From contig CAYLYX010000002.1 of the NCBI GenBank assembly GCA_964387945.1, forward strand, positions 62,001 to 126,000: a DNA stretch of 64,000 nucleotides. Direction: 5' to 3'. Positions 61,944 to 64,000 of this stretch are shown piece after piece. Made by a program: the position numbers and the translations under genes. Source of the stretch: Parvicella sp964387945 (GTDB lineage: Bacteria; Bacteroidota; Bacteroidia; Flavobacteriales_D; Parvicellaceae). How positions within the stretch are numbered: position 1 is the first letter of the stretch; each line of letters starts with the position of its first letter. The notes under the pieces were generated by a model. That model did not search any database. It was not told the origin of the DNA and saw only the letters and a program-made list of their open reading frames with translations.

Positions 61944-62715
61944 GGCGGATTTTGACCATATCGCTGGCCAATACGACCGAGATTTTTCCGACACACTGAT
62001 TGGAAAAGCACAACGTAAGCTCGTGTGGAAGGTTTTGGACCGTTATTACCCCAGCTTTTCAGGTTTAAAAGTTCTTGAGGTTAATTGCGGTACAGGGGTT
62101 GATGCCGCACTCATTGCTCAAAAAGGTGGAGAAATCTTTGCAACGGATATTTCGAAAGAAATGGTAGAAATTACCCGTGCTAAACTCGAAAGCTACCCTA
62201 ACGCCAAGACCGAACAACTTGACCTAAAGGAGGTGAATACCCTTAAGGAACCCTATGACCTACTGTTCTCTAATTTTGGAGGACTTAATTGCTTGGAGCC
62301 ATCGGAATTGGCATCATTTATTCAAAAAGCATCTTCCATCATCACCCAAAACGGAAAAATGGTTTTGGTGATAATGCCCAAAAACACTATTTGGGAGACG
62401 CTGTATTTCTCCTACAAGCTTTCGCCACTTCAAGCTTCTCGAAGGATGAAAAAAGGAGGAGCGCTCGCCAATGTGGAAGGAGCGAACGTTCGTACTTACT
62501 ATTATAACCCTTCTTTTTTTCGTCAATTTGAGGAATGGAAAGTGGAATCGGTTTCACCAATCGGGCTATTTATTCCACCATCTTATCTAGAAAAAAGATT
62601 TATACACAAACCGCAGAAAATCGAATCCTACTATCACAAAGACGCCACTCGTTTTAATAAGAAAAGCTTGGCTAAATTTGCCGATCACTATTGCATTGTT
62701 CTTAAAAAGAAATGA
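61936..62715 (+). CDS. Class I SAM methyltransferase
   Basis: The 259-residue product is a standard SAM methyltransferase: VLEVNCGTGVDAALIAQKG, IFATDISKEMVEITRAKL, YDLLFSNFGGLNC. It resembles UbiE/small-molecule methyltransferases in length and in its internal insertion (PLQASRRMKKGGALANVEG). It lies between two B12-type radical SAM genes with overlaps of 8 and 4 nt, so it likely acts in the same pathway. Confidence 0.87.
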   Translation: MGKADFDHIAGQYDRDFSDTLIGKAQRKLVWKVLDRYYPSFSGLKVLEVNCGTGVDAALIAQKGGEIFATDISKEMVEITRAKLESYPNAKTEQLDLKEVNTLKEPYDLLFSNFGGLNCLEPSELASFIQKASSIITQNGKMVLVIMPKNTIWETLYFSYKLSPLQASRRMKKGGALANVEGANVRTYYYNPSFFRQFEEWKVESVSPIGLFIPPSYLEKRFIHKPQKIESYYHKDATRFNKKSLAKFADHYCIVLKKK

Positions 62716-64000
62716 CTGTATTCCTGACCCATGCATATTACATCCAAGAGGATGAAAAGGAGTCTACTATCATGAAGCCTTATGTGCCACTCGGCATTTT
62801 GTACATTTCAGCTTATTTAAGGGAACATGAATTCCAAACAACTGTTTTTGACACTACTTTCTCTTCCTTTGAAGAACAAAAAAAAGCCCTCGTAAAGCAA
62901 ACACCAGAAGTGATCGCCATCTACACCAACTTAGTTACGAAGCTAAATGTTATAAGGTTAATTAAATGGATCAAAACCGAACCATCCTTAACTCAAAGTA
63001 AGCTCGTTTTGGGTGGCCCCGACTTACGGTATAATATTGAAAACTACCTTAAGACGGGTGCCGATTTTTTGGTAATTGGGGAAGGAGAACAAACGATGAA
63101 AGAACTTTGTGATTTCCTTTTGCTGGGTAACTCTTTAACACCTTCTAAAGTTCAGGGTTTAGCCTATTTGGAAAATGGAGAGGTTATACAGACTGAAGAG
63201 AGAACTAAAATAAAAGAAATGGATGAGTTGCCCCTTCCTGATCGCTCTTCTGTTGACCTCTCCAAATACCTTACTACGTGGAAAAAACACCACGGGGGTA
63301 GCATGTTATCTGTTTCCACTCAAAGAGGGTGTCCGTATACGTGCAAATGGTGTAGTACTGCGGTTTATGGACTAAGTTATCGAAGAAGGTCGCCAAAATT
63401 AGTGGCCGAAGAAATCGAAATGTTGCTAAAGGAATATCCAGTAGATAGTTTTTGGTTTGTGGATGATGTGTTTACGGTAAGTCATAAGTGGATTGAAGCT
63501 TTCCATCAGGAGGTGATGAGCAGAGGATTAAAATTCAAGTTTGAATGTATCACTAGGGCAGAACGGATTAATGATAAGGTGCTGGAACAACTAAAGGAAA
63601 TGGGTTGTTCAAAGATTTGGATTGGAGCAGAAAGTGGTTCGCAGAAAATAATCGATGAAATGGATAGAAGGGTGGACATTAACCTTGTTTCTGACACTAT
63701 TGTAAAAACGAAAACAAAAGGGATTTCGACTGGCACTTTTATCATGTTGGGGTATCCCACAGAAACAATTGAAGACATTAAAAATACCGTTCGGTATTTA
63801 AAGAAGTGTAATCCAGATGATTTTACGATTACCTTGACGTACCCCATTAAAGGCACATCGCTTTATGAGCAAGTCAACGATAAAATCATTAACGATTTAG
63901 ATTGGTTTTCAAGCACAGATCGAGACATCGATTTTAAAAGAACCTATTCTAGAAAATTTTACGATCATGCCATAAGATATGTGGTGAATAGCGTCAAGTA
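62712..64000 (+). CDS. B12-binding-domain radical SAM protein (3' end cut by window)
   Basis: An open frame from ATG 62712 (overlapping the previous stop) runs to the window edge, giving 429 complete codons. The N-terminal B12-type domain (MKPYVPLGILYISAYLREH, LVLGGPDLRYNIE, ADFLVIGEGEQTM), radical SAM motif GCPYTCKWCSTAVYG (near residue 205), DSFWFVDDVFTV, IWIGAESGSQKIIDEMDRR and TFIMLGYPTETIEDI are all visible. It is the fourth class B-type enzyme in this locus. At most a few tens of residues should be missing. Confidence 0.9.
   Translation, partial: MTVFLTHAYYIQEDEKESTIMKPYVPLGILYISAYLREHEFQTTVFDTTFSSFEEQKKALVKQTPEVIAIYTNLVTKLNVIRLIKWIKTEPSLTQSKLVLGGPDLRYNIENYLKTGADFLVIGEGEQTMKELCDFLLLGNSLTPSKVQGLAYLENGEVIQTEERTKIKEMDELPLPDRSSVDLSKYLTTWKKHHGGSMLSVSTQRGCPYTCKWCSTAVYGLSYRRRSPKLVAEEIEMLLKEYPVDSFWFVDDVFTVSHKWIEAFHQEVMSRGLKFKFECITRAERINDKVLEQLKEMGCSKIWIGAESGSQKIIDEMDRRVDINLVSDTIVKTKTKGISTGTFIMLGYPTETIEDIKNTVRYLKKCNPDDFTITLTYPIKGTSLYEQVNDKIINDLDWFSSTDRDIDFKRTYSRKFYDHAIRYVVNSVK

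Noticed and set aside
1..64000. CRISPR arrays, tRNA/rRNA genes, transposases, integrases, replication origin
   Set aside because: None could be recognised by eye on either strand; the only long direct repeat is the nth tail duplication.

Overview
The window looks like chromosomal DNA from a bacterium of the phylum Bacteroidota, most likely order Flavobacteriales (a Crocinitomicaceae/Cryomorphaceae-like lineage is my guess; no rRNA is present to settle it). The evidence is moderate-to-low GC, Bacteroidota promoter -7 boxes of the TAnnTTTG type, a type IX secretion sorting domain, Bacteroidota-restricted families (DUF6089, DUF4292, DUF4382, TPR-type histidine kinases) and lipoproteins with Bacteroidota-style lipoboxes. 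No rRNA, tRNA, CRISPR array, transposase or integrase was seen, and no gene-free stretch exceeds 300 bp.

Layout. 1-971: 5' part of pheT (reverse). 1066-5713: a reverse operon of one LuxR-type response regulator and two TPR histidine kinases. 5938-6918: outer-membrane protein behind a palindromic control region. 6995-14463: forward aromatic amino acid catabolism block (hmgA, hppD, 3-hydroxyanthranilate dioxygenase, kynurenine 3-monooxygenase, tryptophan 2,3-dioxygenase, paaABC). A TerB-like gene and nth (endonuclease III) follow. Just after nth, a RelE/ParE-type toxin-antitoxin pair sits between the real 3' end of nth and a second, decayed 143-bp copy of that 3' end. 16328-17287: T9SS cargo protein. 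17288-21540: reverse group with DciA-like DUF721 protein, recF, a GT39-like membrane protein and an aminotransferase. 21662-29121: forward genes for a double-AAA ATPase, a sugar nucleotidyltransferase, a TPR lipoprotein, a DUF4292 lipoprotein and an EnvC-like protein. 29150-35539: reverse block with two envelope proteins and a five-gene two-component system (three receivers, one pseudo-receiver, a hybrid kinase, one of the receivers being a sigma-54 activator). 35766-39576: crotonase, folB, queG, an outer-membrane protein and galE.

39676-64000 is a large surface-glycan or secondary-metabolite type locus running off the right edge. Its first part (forward) has a Wzz-like protein, a Wzy/O-antigen-ligase-like protein, an arylsulfotransferase-like protein, two SGNH proteins, two methyltransferases (MycE-like, FkbM), a glycosyltransferase, a carbamoyltransferase with SxtJ and a 52-aa DUF5989/SxtK-like partner, a polysaccharide deacetylase and an acyltransferase. 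The second part has four cobalamin-type radical SAM enzymes, one SPASM radical SAM protein, a sulfotransferase, a nucleotidyltransferase-fold protein, two more methyltransferases and a multi-spanning membrane protein, arranged as tightly overlapping mini-operons on both strands.

The parts that look least described are (i) the radical-SAM/B12-rich end of the glycan locus with its carbamoyl, sulfo, methyl and acyl decoration enzymes, (ii) the toxin-antitoxin cassette that duplicated the tail of nth, and (iii) the phosphorelay operon with a built-in pseudo-receiver. All functional statements rest on recognition of motifs by eye; no database search was possible.
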